Shown one piece after another: positions 19,108-28,912 of a DNA stretch of 64,000 nucleotides. The DNA comes from Lactobacillus xylocopicola. Its GTDB lineage: Bacteria > Bacillota > Bacilli > Lactobacillales > Lactobacillaceae. The stretch covers positions 664,501-728,500 of the forward strand of contig NZ_AP026803.1 of the NCBI RefSeq assembly GCF_033096005.1, read 5' to 3'. Positions within the stretch are counted from its first letter, which is position 1, and every line of letters starts with the position of its first letter. The notes beneath the pieces are model-generated. The model saw nothing but the letters and a program-made list of their open reading frames with translations, searched no databases and was not told the DNA's origin. Both the position numbers and the translations under genes were made by a program.

Positions 19108-20070
19108 ATGCTCATTACTAGCATTATTGCATTAGTTAGTTCATTAGCATTGACAGGCATTTTTTTGCCGTGGATGATTATTTTTATGCGCATTCACCAT
19201 GAAGGCCAAGAAATTCGTGACGAAGGTCCTAAGTGGCACCAAAAAAAATCTGGCACTCCCACTATGGGGGGCGTGGTCTTTGTTCTGGCAGCTGCTATTT
19301 CAACTGTTTGGGTAGTCGCTTGGCAACAGCAAATGACCCAACTAATTTGGATTTTAGTAATTAGTCTGCTAGGTTATGGAATTATTGGCTTTTTAGATGA
19401 TAGGCTCAAATTGTTTTATAAACGTAATTTGGGCTTGAAGGCATGGCAAAAATTTTCTTTGCAGATTCTAGTTGCCCTGGTTATTGTAGCTATTGCGGCG
19501 AGTGCTAACTTCAAGTTCCAACTCTTTATTCCTTTTTTCGGCTTAATCAACAGTGTTATTTTATTCACCTTTTTTGTGGTTGTCTGGTTGGTGGGCTTTT
19601 CTAATGCGGTAAACCTGTCGGATGGCTTGGATGGTCTGGCCACTGGGTTAACCATTATTGCGTATGCGACATATGCCTATCTTGCTTTGAAACAGCAAAA
19701 TTTTGCAATTTTAATCTTTTGCATGAGCGTAATTGGTGGCTTGATTGTATTTTTTATTTTTAACCATAAACCTGCTAAAATCTTCATGGGTGATGCGGGT
19801 TCCTTGGCACTTGGTGGTGGCCTGGCCGCAGTCAGTATTTTTTTGCAGCGGCCCTGGTCCTTACTATTGGTCGGGATTGTCTTTGTCGGTGAGACTGCCA
19901 GCGTTATTTTGCAGGTGATTTCTTTTCAGACTACGGGTAAGCGGATTTTCAAAATGACCCCAATTCACCACCACTTTGAAATGATGGGCTATTCTGAATG
20001 GAAAGTCGATATTCTATTTTGGGTGGTAGGACTGCTTGGAAGTATGTTGTATTTATTGATTTGGAGCTAA
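19108..20070 (+). CDS. mraY: Phospho-N-acetylmuramoyl-pentapeptide transferase
   Basis: Integral membrane enzyme that makes lipid I from UDP-MurNAc-pentapeptide and undecaprenyl phosphate. The 320-residue product is polytopic (about ten helices) with the family signatures [19 protein letters not shown] [31 protein letters not shown] and [15 protein letters not shown], plus the histidine loop [18 protein letters not shown] precedes the ATG and overlaps the pbpX stop region. It is part of the dcw operon. Confidence 0.97.
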   Translation: MLITSIIALVSSLALTGIFLPWMIIFMRIHHEGQEIRDEGPKWHQKKSGTPTMGGVVFVLAAAISTVWVVAWQQQMTQLIWILVISLLGYGIIGFLDDRLKLFYKRNLGLKAWQKFSLQILVALVIVAIAASANFKFQLFIPFFGLINSVILFTFFVVVWLVGFSNAVNLSDGLDGLATGLTIIAYATYAYLALKQQNFAILIFCMSVIGGLIVFFIFNHKPAKIFMGDAGSLALGGGLAAVSIFLQRPWSLLLVGIVFVGETASVILQVISFQTTGKRIFKMTPIHHHFEMMGYSEWKVDILFWVVGLLGSMLYLLIWS

Positions 20071-20079
20071 GGGTAAATA

Positions 20080-21459
20080 ATGAAGCAGATTGAAACGTAT
20101 CGAAATAAGAAGATCTTTATTTTGGGTCTGGGCAAAAGCGGTTTTGCAGTAAGTATCTTATTGCTTAAACTTGGTGCAAAGCTGACTTTAAACGACCAGG
20201 CCGACCTAGATCACAATCCGCAAGCCCAGCAGTTGCAAAAATTAGGAGTGCGCGTAATCGGCGGTGGCCATCCAACCGAGCTGCTTGAGCAGGAACACTT
20301 CGACTATTTTGTTAAAAATCCTGGTATTCCATACGAAAATCCGCTAGTAAAACTGGCTCAAGAATTACATTTGCCCATTATTACGGAACCTGAAGTTGCT
20401 CTTAGTGCTAGTAGTGCCCCGTATGTGTGCGTGACTGGTTCAAACGGCAAAACGACCACGGTACTGCTGGCTCAGCGGATACTTGACCATCATCTGGCTC
20501 CGACGGGCCATCACGCGTACGCTGTTGGTAATATTGGTGTGCCGATTTCAGAAGTGGTACTGACAGCTTCTAAAGATGATCTTTTGGTAGTTGAGTTATC
20601 TAGTTTTCAGCTATTAGGGGTGACTGACATCAACCCGCGAGTGGCTGCCATTATTGACATTTATGATAATGTCCATTTAGATTATCATAAGTCCTTTGCA
20701 AATTACGTAGCGGCCAAATTACGGATTACTAAAACTCAATCGTCAGACAATTATTTCCTGGCTAATTTTGACCAGAAAGAGCTTTTGGCCAAAGAAAAGA
20801 AGCTGACCCGGGCGCAAGTTTTAACTTTTTCTGAAAAAGACCCAGCAGCTGACTACTATATTGCTAACGGCTATCTGCAAAGTCAGAAGGGGCGGATAAT
20901 GAAGACGGCTGAAATGAAGCTACCCGGATTACATAACCAGCAAAATGCTTTGGTAGCTTGTGCCATTGCCGAATTAATGGGTGCTAGCAGTGAAGATATC
21001 CAAGCCGGCTTGACGACTTTTACCGGTGCCAAACATCGTTTACAATATGTAATGACCTTAAACGGACGGGCGATTTATAATGATTCAAAATCGACCAATA
21101 TTGAAGCGGCCACTGTGGCCCTTCCGGCATTTCAGGAACCAGAAGTCTTAATTGCAGGTGGTTTGGACCGGGGTTTTACCTTTAATGCCTTGGTGCCCTT
21201 ATTAAAAGAACACGTCAAGGCGGTTGTACTCTATGGCGAAACACGTTATTTGTTAGCTGATGCGGCTGGTCAAGCCCAAATCAAGCAAATTGTGGTTGTC
21301 GATACGCTGCAAGAAGCGGTTCCGCGAGCTTACGACCTGTCGGTTGCGGGCGATGTCATACTGTTTTCACCGGCGTGTGCTTCGTGGGATCAATTCAGGT
21401 CATTTGAAGAACGTGGTGACATTTTTATGGATTTGGTTAAGGAATTGAAGACAAAATAA
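20080..21459 (+). CDS. murD: UDP-N-acetylmuramoyl-L-alanine--D-glutamate ligase
   Basis: Cytoplasmic Mur ligase that adds D-glutamate to the wall precursor. The 459-residue product has an N-terminal Rossmann-like domain (FILGLGKSGFAV), the ATP-binding P-loop VTGSNGKTTTVLLAQ near residue 120, the central motif ELSSFQLLG and the C-terminal motif LIAGGLDRGF. The start has GGAGCTAAGGG upstream. It is followed immediately by murG. No murC, murE or murF lies in this window. Confidence 0.96.
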   Translation: MKQIETYRNKKIFILGLGKSGFAVSILLLKLGAKLTLNDQADLDHNPQAQQLQKLGVRVIGGGHPTELLEQEHFDYFVKNPGIPYENPLVKLAQELHLPIITEPEVALSASSAPYVCVTGSNGKTTTVLLAQRILDHHLAPTGHHAYAVGNIGVPISEVVLTASKDDLLVVELSSFQLLGVTDINPRVAAIIDIYDNVHLDYHKSFANYVAAKLRITKTQSSDNYFLANFDQKELLAKEKKLTRAQVLTFSEKDPAADYYIANGYLQSQKGRIMKTAEMKLPGLHNQQNALVACAIAELMGASSEDIQAGLTTFTGAKHRLQYVMTLNGRAIYNDSKSTNIEAATVALPAFQEPEVLIAGGLDRGFTFNALVPLLKEHVKAVVLYGETRYLLADAAGQAQIKQIVVVDTLQEAVPRAYDLSVAGDVILFSPACASWDQFRSFEERGDIFMDLVKELKTK

Positions 21460-21460
21460 A

Positions 21461-22567
21461 ATGAGAGTTATTTTTACCGGTGGCGGAACTGGTGGCCACA
21501 TCTACCCGATTATGGCAATTATTGAGCAGCTAAAGCAGCGTGGACTTGTAACAGATGAAGATATTTTGTTTGTAGGTACTGCCCAAGGCCTTGAGGCTAA
21601 AATTGTTCCCGCAGCTGGCGTCAACTTTAAGACAATTGAGGTTCAGGGCTTTTCGAGCAAAAAGTTATTAAGCAATTTAACAACAATTAATAAGTTTGTG
21701 AAGGCGGTTAAACAGGCTAAGCAGATAATCGGTGACTTTAAACCTGACGTGGTAGTTGGCACCGGTGGGTATGTCAGCGGGGCGACAGTCTATGCTGCTG
21801 CGAAGTTGGGCATTCCGACCATGATTCATGAGTCAAACTCGGTGGTTGGGGTTGCTAACAAGTTTTTGGGGCATTACGTCGATAAAATATGTTATACCTT
21901 TGATGATGCTGCTAAGCAGTTTACCGAAAAAAAGAAGCTGGTTAAAACAGGCAATCCGCGTTCACAGCAGGTTTTAAACTTGTCTTCGACGAGGTTTGAT
22001 TTACAAGATAAGTGGCGCTTAAATGAAAAAATACCAACTGTGCTGATTTTTGGGGGTTCTCGAGGTGCACTTGCCATCAATCGCGTAATGCTGCAATCTT
22101 TGACCAAGTTAAAACAAAAACCGTACCAGCTTATCTGGGTGACGGGCAATTACTATTACCAGGAGATTAGTGAAAAGTTGGCAGGCGTCGACTATGGCAA
22201 CAGGATAAAGATTGTACCTTACGTCAAAGATATGCCTGCTTTACTACCCAAAGTAACCTGTGTGGTTGCCCGTTCAGGAGCGACCAGTATTGCTGAGTTT
22301 ACTGCATTAGGTGTTCCCGCGATTTTAATTCCTAGTCCCAATGTCACACATAACCACCAAATGAAAAATGCCCTTGATCTTGAACGAGCAGGAGCAGCCA
22401 CGGTAATTGCCGAAAGTGACGTAAATACCAATAACTTTATTTCATCGATTGATCATATTTTACTTGATCACAAGTATGCCGATGAGATGAGTACAGCATC
22501 CAAAAAATTAGGCATTCCTGATGCATCAGATCAAGTCATTAATGTCATGAAAGAGATTGCCAAGTAG
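21461..22567 (+). CDS. murG: UDP-GlcNAc transferase MurG (lipid II synthesis)
   Basis: Membrane-associated GT28 glycosyltransferase that converts lipid I to lipid II. The 368-residue product begins with the glycine-rich GGGTGGHIYPIMA, has VVGTGGYVSG and the C-terminal donor-binding loop VVARSGATSIAEFTALG plus NHQMKNA. It starts one base after the murD stop, with GGAATTGAAG as a weak ribosome binding site inside murD. It belongs to the dcw operon. Confidence 0.96.
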   Translation: MRVIFTGGGTGGHIYPIMAIIEQLKQRGLVTDEDILFVGTAQGLEAKIVPAAGVNFKTIEVQGFSSKKLLSNLTTINKFVKAVKQAKQIIGDFKPDVVVGTGGYVSGATVYAAAKLGIPTMIHESNSVVGVANKFLGHYVDKICYTFDDAAKQFTEKKKLVKTGNPRSQQVLNLSSTRFDLQDKWRLNEKIPTVLIFGGSRGALAINRVMLQSLTKLKQKPYQLIWVTGNYYYQEISEKLAGVDYGNRIKIVPYVKDMPALLPKVTCVVARSGATSIAEFTALGVPAILIPSPNVTHNHQMKNALDLERAGAATVIAESDVNTNNFISSIDHILLDHKYADEMSTASKKLGIPDASDQVINVMKEIAK

Positions 22568-22586
22568 CAAAGAGGAGGTGAGGCAG

Positions 22587-23450
22587 TTGCCTAAAAAACG
22601 TGTGACCAAGATTGATCCCAAAGAAAAACTTTCGCCTTATTTAGACTATCAATCGAATAAAAATAAGCGCAAGTCGCAAAGTAAGACGCAAAATAAGCTT
22701 TCTGCCTCGCTAGCTAATTTACGCAGTGAACGTAAGTCCGCTTTGGTTAAACGACTAGGGTTGATTGTAGGTATTTCAGTAATTGCGTTGATCGGTCTCG
22801 GTTTTTATATTTCGCCGCTTAATGATGTAGTTAGTGTTAAGGTAGAAGGCGGCCGCGACCTGCCCCTGGCAGAACTAGTTAAAACCTCTGGCATTAAGAC
22901 CAGTGACAAGGTAATTGATCATCTAGTTGATTCACGGGGCGTTAACCATAAAGTAAAACAGAAGTATAGTGAAGTCGAGCACATTAACATTGGCGTTAAC
23001 CACCTTAACCAGTTGGTTTTAAAAGTAAATGAGTATCAGACCATTGGTTATATCAAAAAAGGAAATAAATATTGTAAGATTTTAGCGCATGGCAAGTTAG
23101 GCACCCAACTACTGCCTTGGAGCAAAGTAAGTCCCGATAAACCAGTGTTTATCGGCTATAATCACGACATGTCTTTGAATCAGAGTTTAGCCTTGTTCAA
23201 CAGCTTGCCTAGCGGCTTTCAGAGTCAGATTAAGTTGCTCAGCGGTAATACGCGGCGCAAATCGCAGGTTATTTTTGTAATGAAGGATGGCAATGTAGTC
23301 ATTGGTAACGTTTCTACTTTGAAAAGAAAATTGAAATACTATAATGAAATTAAAGCCAAGGCCACTAAAGATAGCTTAATTGACTTGGAAGTAGGGGCAT
23401 ACAGTCGTCCACTAACAGTTAAAGAAAAAAGAATTTATGGTTTAACATAA
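22587..23450 (+). CDS. divIB: Cell division protein DivIB/FtsQ
   Basis: Bitopic divisome protein. The 287-residue product has a basic cytoplasmic head (about residues 1-60), one transmembrane helix (about residues 62-85) and an extracellular POTRA domain (starting about VVSVKVEGGRDLPLAELVK) followed by the beta domain. The TTG start is supported by GAGGAGG eight bases upstream; the longer in-frame extension overlaps murG and lacks a ribosome binding site. It is the last gene before a gap with a new promoter for ftsA. Confidence 0.9.
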   Translation: MPKKRVTKIDPKEKLSPYLDYQSNKNKRKSQSKTQNKLSASLANLRSERKSALVKRLGLIVGISVIALIGLGFYISPLNDVVSVKVEGGRDLPLAELVKTSGIKTSDKVIDHLVDSRGVNHKVKQKYSEVEHINIGVNHLNQLVLKVNEYQTIGYIKKGNKYCKILAHGKLGTQLLPWSKVSPDKPVFIGYNHDMSLNQSLALFNSLPSGFQSQIKLLSGNTRRKSQVIFVMKDGNVVIGNVSTLKRKLKYYNEIKAKATKDSLIDLEVGAYSRPLTVKEKRIYGLT

Positions 23451-23471
23451 GCTGATTTTATATTTCTTTTA

Positions 23472-23480
23472 TGTTAGAAT
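23472..23480 (+). promoter_or_regulatory. ftsA extended -10 promoter
   Basis: TGT plus TAGAAT lies in the divIB-ftsA gap, about 33 bases before the ftsA TTG. This suggests a secondary promoter feeding ftsA-ftsZ. A CTGATT could serve as a weak -35 at 17 bases. Confidence 0.5.
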
Positions 23481-23512
23481 TTTTACAAGAAGTATCGACG
23501 GGGGGTTAATTT

Positions 23513-24868
23513 TTGGACAATACAAATCTTTTAGTGGGTCTAGATATAGGTACCACAAGCGTTAAGGCAGTTGTTGCTGACGCCGGTAAAGTGATTGGAG
23601 CCGTTGCAATTCCCAACCTAGGAATGAGACACGGAAGCATTGTTGACATTGACGAGACAGCCAATGCGATTAGACGTGCTTTAAAAGAAATCGCGAAAAA
23701 AATTAATACAAATATTTATCGTGTTGTGACCGGCATTCCAGTCGGGATGTTGCAGCTAGAAACCGCGAGTGACTTAGTTAACGTTGGTGACAATGGTCGA
23801 GAGGTGGGTAATAGTGATGTCAAACGCGTTGTTCGCGTTGCCAGTAAGTCTGCCGTGAAGAGCGAGCGGGAGCCCATTGCCTTTTTACCCAGTCGCTTTG
23901 TTATTGATGGTAAAACTGAAGTTGATGATCCCCGTAAGATGATTGCCCACTCGCTGGCCGTGCAGGGGATCATGCTAACTGCGCCGACTAGTGCGCTGCA
24001 TAATATCAAAAAAGCAGTTGAGCGAGCTGGCTACCAAAATAACTTCTTCGTCCCGACCCCGTTAGCCATTGCCAGTGTTGCCCTCACCGAAAGTGAACGT
24101 ACTTTTGGGTCAATTATTCTTGATTCTGGTGGCGGAGTAACGACTGCTACAGTGGTTCATAACGGACAAATCAAGTATGCCAATATTGACTTTGAAGGCG
24201 GTAGGGATATCAGTAATGATATTTCTGCTGTCCTTAGTACCTCTAAAAAGGATGCAGAGCAAATCAAACTTGATTATGGCTATGCGGATCCAAGCCTTGC
24301 TTCAACTAAGAATAAATTTGCGGTTAATAGTGTCGGTACGAATGGCCAGCAAATGGTTGACGAGGTGTATTTAAGCAATATCATTAATGCCCGTATTATG
24401 CAGGCAGTTGAACGGCTTGATAAGGGGCTAGCAAGTCACGGTGCTTTAAAGTTGCCGGGCGGGATTGTTATTACCGGTGGTAATAGCCTATTGCAAGGTT
24501 TTGAGAATATTGTTGCCAATTCATTAGGGGTGAAAGCGCGAATCTATCAACCAGATCAGATTGGAATGCGGAATCCAGTATATTCAGCGGCTTATGGTAT
24601 TGTCAATTATGCATATAAAATGTCTGACATTGACTTCTTAGTAATTAAGGCAATCTATGGTAGTGAGACCGCTGAGGAAGCGGAATCAGCTAAAAAAATT
24701 ACCAAGAATTCAAAAAGTCCGACTACAAGTAATGAAACCAAGGTCAAAGAAGAATATAATAGACATGAGTTATTAAAGCGAGAACGTAACTCGCGCAGTA
24801 AAGAGAAAAAAAATCTGCAAAATAAAGATAGAAGCATTAAGAATTTCTTTAAAAAGTTCTTTGATTAA
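23513..24868 (+). CDS. ftsA: Cell division protein FtsA
   Basis: Actin-like protein that tethers FtsZ to the membrane. The 451-residue product has the phosphate-binding motif VGLDIGTTSVKAVV at the N-terminus, the second motif IILDSGGGVTTATVV and GGIVITGGNSLLQG. After a polar linker the C-terminus ends in a basic amphipathic segment (KNFFKKFFD), as expected for the membrane-targeting sequence. The TTG start follows a G-rich site (GGGGGG). It lies 14 bases before ftsZ. Confidence 0.95.
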   Translation: MDNTNLLVGLDIGTTSVKAVVADAGKVIGAVAIPNLGMRHGSIVDIDETANAIRRALKEIAKKINTNIYRVVTGIPVGMLQLETASDLVNVGDNGREVGNSDVKRVVRVASKSAVKSEREPIAFLPSRFVIDGKTEVDDPRKMIAHSLAVQGIMLTAPTSALHNIKKAVERAGYQNNFFVPTPLAIASVALTESERTFGSIILDSGGGVTTATVVHNGQIKYANIDFEGGRDISNDISAVLSTSKKDAEQIKLDYGYADPSLASTKNKFAVNSVGTNGQQMVDEVYLSNIINARIMQAVERLDKGLASHGALKLPGGIVITGGNSLLQGFENIVANSLGVKARIYQPDQIGMRNPVYSAAYGIVNYAYKMSDIDFLVIKAIYGSETAEEAESAKKITKNSKSPTTSNETKVKEEYNRHELLKRERNSRSKEKKNLQNKDRSIKNFFKKFFD

Positions 24869-24882
24869 AGGTGGTTAATTAG

Positions 24883-26196
24883 ATGGATTTTACATTCGAT
24901 TCTGACGATAATAAGAACGCTATTATCAAAGTCATTGGTGTTGGTGGCGCAGGTGGTAATGCCGTTAACCGGATGATCGACGATGGCGTGCAAGGGGTCT
25001 CCTTTGTTGCTGCTAATACAGATGTGCAAGCGTTGAATAGCAATAAAGCAGAAACCAAGATACAATTGGGACCCAAATTAACGAGGGGACTTGGTGCTGG
25101 CTCACATCCAGAAGTTGGCCAAAAGGCTGCGGAAGAAAGCGAGCAAACGATTGAAGATGCCTTAAAAGGCGCTGACATGATTTTTATCACGGCTGGAATG
25201 GGCGGTGGTACGGGGACTGGAGCAGCTCCGACAGTAGCTAAGATTGCGCGCGAAACTGGTGCGCTGACGGTTGGCGTGGTTACCCGGCCATTCACTTTTG
25301 AAGGACCTAAACGGTCAAAAAATGCCACTGCGGGAATAGCAGAATTAAAGCAATATGTCGATACGTTGGTGATTATTGCTAATAACCGTTTGCTTGAAAT
25401 GGTCGATAAGAAGACTCCCATGATGGACGCTTTCAAAGAGGCGGATAACGTTTTGAAACAAGGTGTGCAAGGAATTTCTGACTTGATTACCTCGACTGAC
25501 TACGTTAACTTGGATTTTGCTGACGTTAAAACAGTGATGGCAAACCAAGGTGCCGCATTAATGGGAATTGGTCGTGCCAGTGGTGAAAACAGGACGATTG
25601 AAGCCACTAAACTGGCGATTTCGTCACCATTACTCGAAGTTTCAATTGATGGAGCAAAGCAAGTCCTCCTCAATATTACTGGTGGACCTGACCTGACGCT
25701 ATTTGAGGCCCAAGATGCTTCGGAAATAGTTTCTAAAGCTGCGGGTGATGATGTCAACATTATCTTTGGTACGTCAATTAATCCTAATCTCGGCGATGAG
25801 GTTGTAGTAACAGTTATTGCAACCGGAATTAGTTCAGCGGCTGAAGAAAAAGCTTCCCGCCAGCTTCCGGGTCAGAGCCATCAAGTCAAGGCGAAGCCGC
25901 GGACAGCAAATTCAGAAAACATTAGTAACTCAACTTCAGCTGATGACCAAGGACTGGCAAGGCCGGCCGCTGCCAAGCACAAGCCAATGGTCGACCCAAC
26001 CAGTGTTTGGGGTTTGAATAATGATGAAGAGGACCTGGAAGAAAGACGGTCAAAACCAGCTGCCTTTGACCAAAATGACAATCAAAGCATCTTTGACGAT
26101 GATGATCAGACTAGCATTTCCCAAATTGAAACCAGTGCTTTAGACGATGATGATACAGAAGATATCCCGTTTTTTAGGCATCGTGGCAAAAAATAA
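24883..26196 (+). CDS. ftsZ: Cell division GTPase FtsZ
   Basis: Tubulin-like GTPase that forms the Z ring. The 437-residue product has the G-box GGGTGTG at residues 107-113, the N-terminal nucleotide loop [11 protein letters not shown] and the T7-loop region [12 protein letters not shown] long acidic, poorly conserved linker (about residues 320-420) leads to the C-terminal peptide [12 protein letters not shown], which binds FtsA, SepF and EzrA. AAAGGTGG precedes the ATG. The linker is longer than in many relatives. Confidence 0.98.
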   Translation: MDFTFDSDDNKNAIIKVIGVGGAGGNAVNRMIDDGVQGVSFVAANTDVQALNSNKAETKIQLGPKLTRGLGAGSHPEVGQKAAEESEQTIEDALKGADMIFITAGMGGGTGTGAAPTVAKIARETGALTVGVVTRPFTFEGPKRSKNATAGIAELKQYVDTLVIIANNRLLEMVDKKTPMMDAFKEADNVLKQGVQGISDLITSTDYVNLDFADVKTVMANQGAALMGIGRASGENRTIEATKLAISSPLLEVSIDGAKQVLLNITGGPDLTLFEAQDASEIVSKAAGDDVNIIFGTSINPNLGDEVVVTVIATGISSAAEEKASRQLPGQSHQVKAKPRTANSENISNSTSADDQGLARPAAAKHKPMVDPTSVWGLNNDEEDLEERRSKPAAFDQNDNQSIFDDDDQTSISQIETSALDDDDTEDIPFFRHRGKK

Positions 26197-26210
26197 TTAG
26201 GAGGCAAAAA

Positions 26211-26648
26211 ATGGCTTTTAGTAAAATAGGCAAATTTTTTGGCGTTTCAGATGATGACGAAATGCTTGATAACGAAGAATACTATGATGACCAACAAGTA
26301 GAAGAAGAGGAAGTACCTGGTGGCGGGCGTAATAGCGATAAGGTAGTTTCGATTAAGTCTGGACTTGATAGTAATAAGAGTAGGATTGTTCTTTACGAGC
26401 CCCGGGTATATTCGGATGCTAAGGATGTTGCCCAAAACCTATTGAATAACAAAGCGGTGATTATTAACTTCAGTCGCATGGAAGATCCTTCTGCCAGACG
26501 GATCGTTGATTTTATTACTGGAACTGTTTATGCATTAAATGGTGAAATCCAGCGGATCGGGGACAAGATATTTTTGGCCACACCACCCAAGTTTGTCACC
26601 AATGGCAAAATTAGCGACTTAGTTGACAAGAAAGATAGTTTAAGTTGA
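26211..26648 (+). CDS. sepF: Cell division protein SepF
   Basis: Alternative membrane anchor and bundling factor for FtsZ. The 145-residue product starts MAFSKIGKFFGVSDDD, matching the N-terminal amphipathic membrane-binding helix, then has an acidic linker. The globular SepF domain runs from about residue 58 (RIVLYEPRVYSDAKDVAQ) and contains VIINFSRMEDPSARRIVDFITG. AGGAGG precedes the ATG. Its stop overlaps the next start as TTGA. Confidence 0.95.
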   Translation: MAFSKIGKFFGVSDDDEMLDNEEYYDDQQVEEEEVPGGGRNSDKVVSIKSGLDSNKSRIVLYEPRVYSDAKDVAQNLLNNKAVIINFSRMEDPSARRIVDFITGTVYALNGEIQRIGDKIFLATPPKFVTNGKISDLVDKKDSLS

Positions 26649-26950
26649 TAGCAAAAACAATATTTTACACCCTTGAAATTATCAGTTGGATTATTTGGCT
26701 TTATAGTATCGTGATGGTGATTGACGCAATTATGAGTTGGGTTCCTGCTTTACGGGACTCGGCCGTTGGTCGCTTACTTGATCGCTTGATCGATCCTTAC
26801 TTGGATATTTTTCGCAAAGGACCGATTCAGGCACTGACTGAGTCTACTGGCTTAGATTTTTCATTTTTAATTGGACTATTTTTGCTATATTTTGTCCAAG
26901 AGCACGTTCTTGATTGGATTTCCAATATTTTGTTGAGAATTTTTGTGTAA
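26645..26950 (+). CDS. ylmG: YggT family membrane protein (YlmG)
   Basis: A 101-residue membrane protein with two long hydrophobic segments (about residues 5-28 and 73-100) flanking the family motif RLIDPYLDIFRKGPIQA. YggT/YlmG proteins sit beside sepF in most Gram-positive division clusters; their exact role is unresolved. The TTG start overlaps the sepF stop and lacks a strong ribosome binding site, which suggests coupling. A strong terminator lies after the gene. Confidence 0.88.
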   Translation: MIAKTIFYTLEIISWIIWLYSIVMVIDAIMSWVPALRDSAVGRLLDRLIDPYLDIFRKGPIQALTESTGLDFSFLIGLFLLYFVQEHVLDWISNILLRIFV

Positions 26951-26981
26951 TGAGTCAATCAGTTATTTTGAAAATAAAGAA

Positions 26982-27010
26982 AAAAACCAGTTCAGCTTGA
27001 GCTGGTTTTT
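26982..27010 (+). terminator. Terminator after ylmG
   Basis: A 13-bp stem, AAAAACCAG(U)UCA with UGA(G)CUGGUUUUU including one G-U pair, ends in T residues. It splits the division cluster between ylmG and ylmH. Confidence 0.88.
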
Positions 27011-27107
27011 AACTTGACAGCCGTTGATGTTTCTCATGCAGTCGTGCTGTTTAGTAAAACAGGGTATTATTTACGCATAAGTAATGGAAGTTTGGGGGTG
27101 CAGGCAG

Positions 27108-27929
27108 GTGGAAATAGAAGGCATTAGTAAGCGGCGCAATTATGCTAAGCAAGCATTATATCAAAATAGTCCTAATGAACTTAAAATAGTTGATCAAATG
27201 GCCACGCTGTTGACGCGGCTTAACGGCCAACAGCAGGCATGCTTGACCGCATTTCTGAATCCAGGCCAGCGAGCCATTTTGCGTTTGTTGGCTGGCGACG
27301 AAGTTGCTATCCATGAATTTGGGGGCTACCCACAAGCTGAAAAAAAGCGGGTATGGTTCTCTGGTAGTGAAAGTAATCCAGCTCTAGCAGACTATCAACT
27401 TGCGGTTTGCCAACTTGACTATCCGGTGAAGTTTGCGCAACTGACGCATGGCGCAATTCTCGGTTCATTAGCAAATCTAGGGGTTGAGACGGATACTTTT
27501 GGTGATATTATTACGGACGGAGCAGGACAGTGGCAGTTTTTGGTTAAGGCGGACCTGACCGCTTTCTTCCAGGCGGAGGTCACCCGCGTTGGCAAGACGC
27601 AGGTTCGTCTCAGGTCAGTTCCGCTGCAGGCCGTCCTTAAGCCTGTTGATGATAGTATAACGATTAGTATTGTAGTAGCATCACTAAGATTGGACGCGGT
27701 GTTAGCTGGACTGAGTAAATCGAGCAGAACGCAAATCAAAGCAGCCATTAGTGATAATTTAGTAAAATTAAATTGGCATAGCGTGCAAGATTCTAATATA
27801 ATAGTAAAGGTAGATGATGTTCTTAGCTTAAGACATTTTGGTCGAAGCCAAATTAGGAACATCAAATCAACTAAAAAGGGTAAATATAAGGTGGTGCTAA
27901 AACTTTGGCAAACAAAAAAACACAAGTGA
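27108..27929 (+). CDS. ylmH: YlmH-type RNA-binding protein (S4 domain)
   Basis: The 273-residue product has a C-terminal S4 RNA-binding domain (about residues 188-245: LRLDAVLAGLSKSSRTQIKAAISDNLVKLN). The preceding domain is typical of YlmH/DivIVA-cluster proteins; some YlmH proteins bind stalled 50S subunits. I favour the GTG with GGGGGTG seven bases upstream; an ATG 24 bases earlier is an alternative. The end overlaps divIVA by 25 bases, so the two are probably co-translated. Confidence 0.88.
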   Translation: MEIEGISKRRNYAKQALYQNSPNELKIVDQMATLLTRLNGQQQACLTAFLNPGQRAILRLLAGDEVAIHEFGGYPQAEKKRVWFSGSESNPALADYQLAVCQLDYPVKFAQLTHGAILGSLANLGVETDTFGDIITDGAGQWQFLVKADLTAFFQAEVTRVGKTQVRLRSVPLQAVLKPVDDSITISIVVASLRLDAVLAGLSKSSRTQIKAAISDNLVKLNWHSVQDSNIIVKVDDVLSLRHFGRSQIRNIKSTKKGKYKVVLKLWQTKKHK

Positions 27930-28693
27930 AGCGGCTAACCCCGATCGAAATTCACAAAAAGGAATTTAAAAAACGTGGACTTAGTGGCTATGATCGCCGC
28001 GAAGTTGACGGCTTTCTGGATCACATTGTTGATGATTACGGGAGTATTTTAGACGAAAACACAGATTTGAAAAATGAACTTTATCAAATCAAGAGTGAGC
28101 TTAACGACTATAAGAAGCAAGCTATCACACTTCAGCAAACTGATCAGACGGTCAAGGATACGATTGCCAAAGCACAGTTAAGGGCCCAGGATATTCTCAA
28201 TGAAGCTGCTATTCGGGCTAATAACGTGACGGCTCAGGCCAAGGCCGATACTGATTACCAACAACAGCAACTGGAAGGACTAAGAGCCGACTATGATCGC
28301 GTTAAGCGTGAAGTTGCCGGATATCGTAATAATCTTAAAGAGATGTTGCAAGAAATCATGGACAATCTGGATGATGAGCGTTGGCAGAAGGCACTGGATA
28401 AGTACTTTGGAACCGAGCGGTTCTATCCGTCAGATGGTGGTGAGCCGGTTTTTATGGCTGACGGCGATGCTGATGCTGAAGAAGACGATGATGATAGTGG
28501 TATTGAATTTGACAACGACGAGGATAATGAAGTAAACTTTGGTGAAGATACCGCTGAGGATGATGAAGGGCCACGACCAATTGACGGAGACAGTCCTAAT
28601 CTGGAGATGAATAATTTGCAGACCGACGTCTCAGTTACTAATAATTCGGGTCCAACCATTGTTTTCCCAGAGGATTACAAAAATCACAGTTAA
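27905..28693 (+). CDS. divIVA: Cell division/polarity protein DivIVA
   Basis: Coiled-coil protein that binds negatively curved membrane at poles and septa. The 262-residue product has the lipid-binding N-terminal domain LTPIEIHKKEFKKRGLSGYDRREVD and two coiled-coil stretches (about residues 40-75 and 90-150). The C-terminal third is strikingly acidic (aspartate/glutamate rich, residues about 185-235) and poorly conserved. The TTG start follows GGTGG and lies inside ylmH. It is the last gene before the ileS T-box. Confidence 0.95.
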   Translation: MANKKTQVKRLTPIEIHKKEFKKRGLSGYDRREVDGFLDHIVDDYGSILDENTDLKNELYQIKSELNDYKKQAITLQQTDQTVKDTIAKAQLRAQDILNEAAIRANNVTAQAKADTDYQQQQLEGLRADYDRVKREVAGYRNNLKEMLQEIMDNLDDERWQKALDKYFGTERFYPSDGGEPVFMADGDADAEEDDDDSGIEFDNDEDNEVNFGEDTAEDDEGPRPIDGDSPNLEMNNLQTDVSVTNNSGPTIVFPEDYKNHS

Positions 28694-28699
28694 TAAACT

Positions 28700-28893
28700 G
28701 ACAGTAAAACCAGAGAGCGAATTAGCGAACTAGCGTTGGTGGAAGGCTAGTGTAAATGCTTGAAGGTTGATTAGCTGCCAAAGGGTTTATTGCGTTAGTT
28801 GCACGATACGCAAGCAATAAGTGGAGCTTAAGAGCTCAATTTAGGTGGTACCACGATGATAAAACTCGCCCTATTTTTAGGACGAGTTTTTTT
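28700..28893 (+). promoter_or_regulatory. T-box leader of ileS
   Basis: The T-box AGGTGGTACCACG is at 28843-28855, followed by a terminator stem AAACTCGCCCTA / TAGGACGAGTTT with one mismatch and a T run. UGGU in the bulge fits the ACCA end of tRNA-Ile. Specificity for isoleucine is inferred from the downstream gene; I did not resolve the specifier loop. No clear promoter is visible between divIVA and the leader. Confidence 0.92.
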
Positions 28894-28912
28894 ACAGAAA
28901 GGAATAATTAAA

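Noticed and set aside
23700..24009. Minus-strand frame inside ftsA and similar long shadows in ftsZ, mreB, typA and clpX
   Set aside because: These overlap well-conserved genes over their full length and have no start signals.
28856..28912. N-terminal extension of IleS by 19 codons
   Set aside because: It would translate the T-box terminator hairpin. The ATG after AAAGG gives the normal IleS start.
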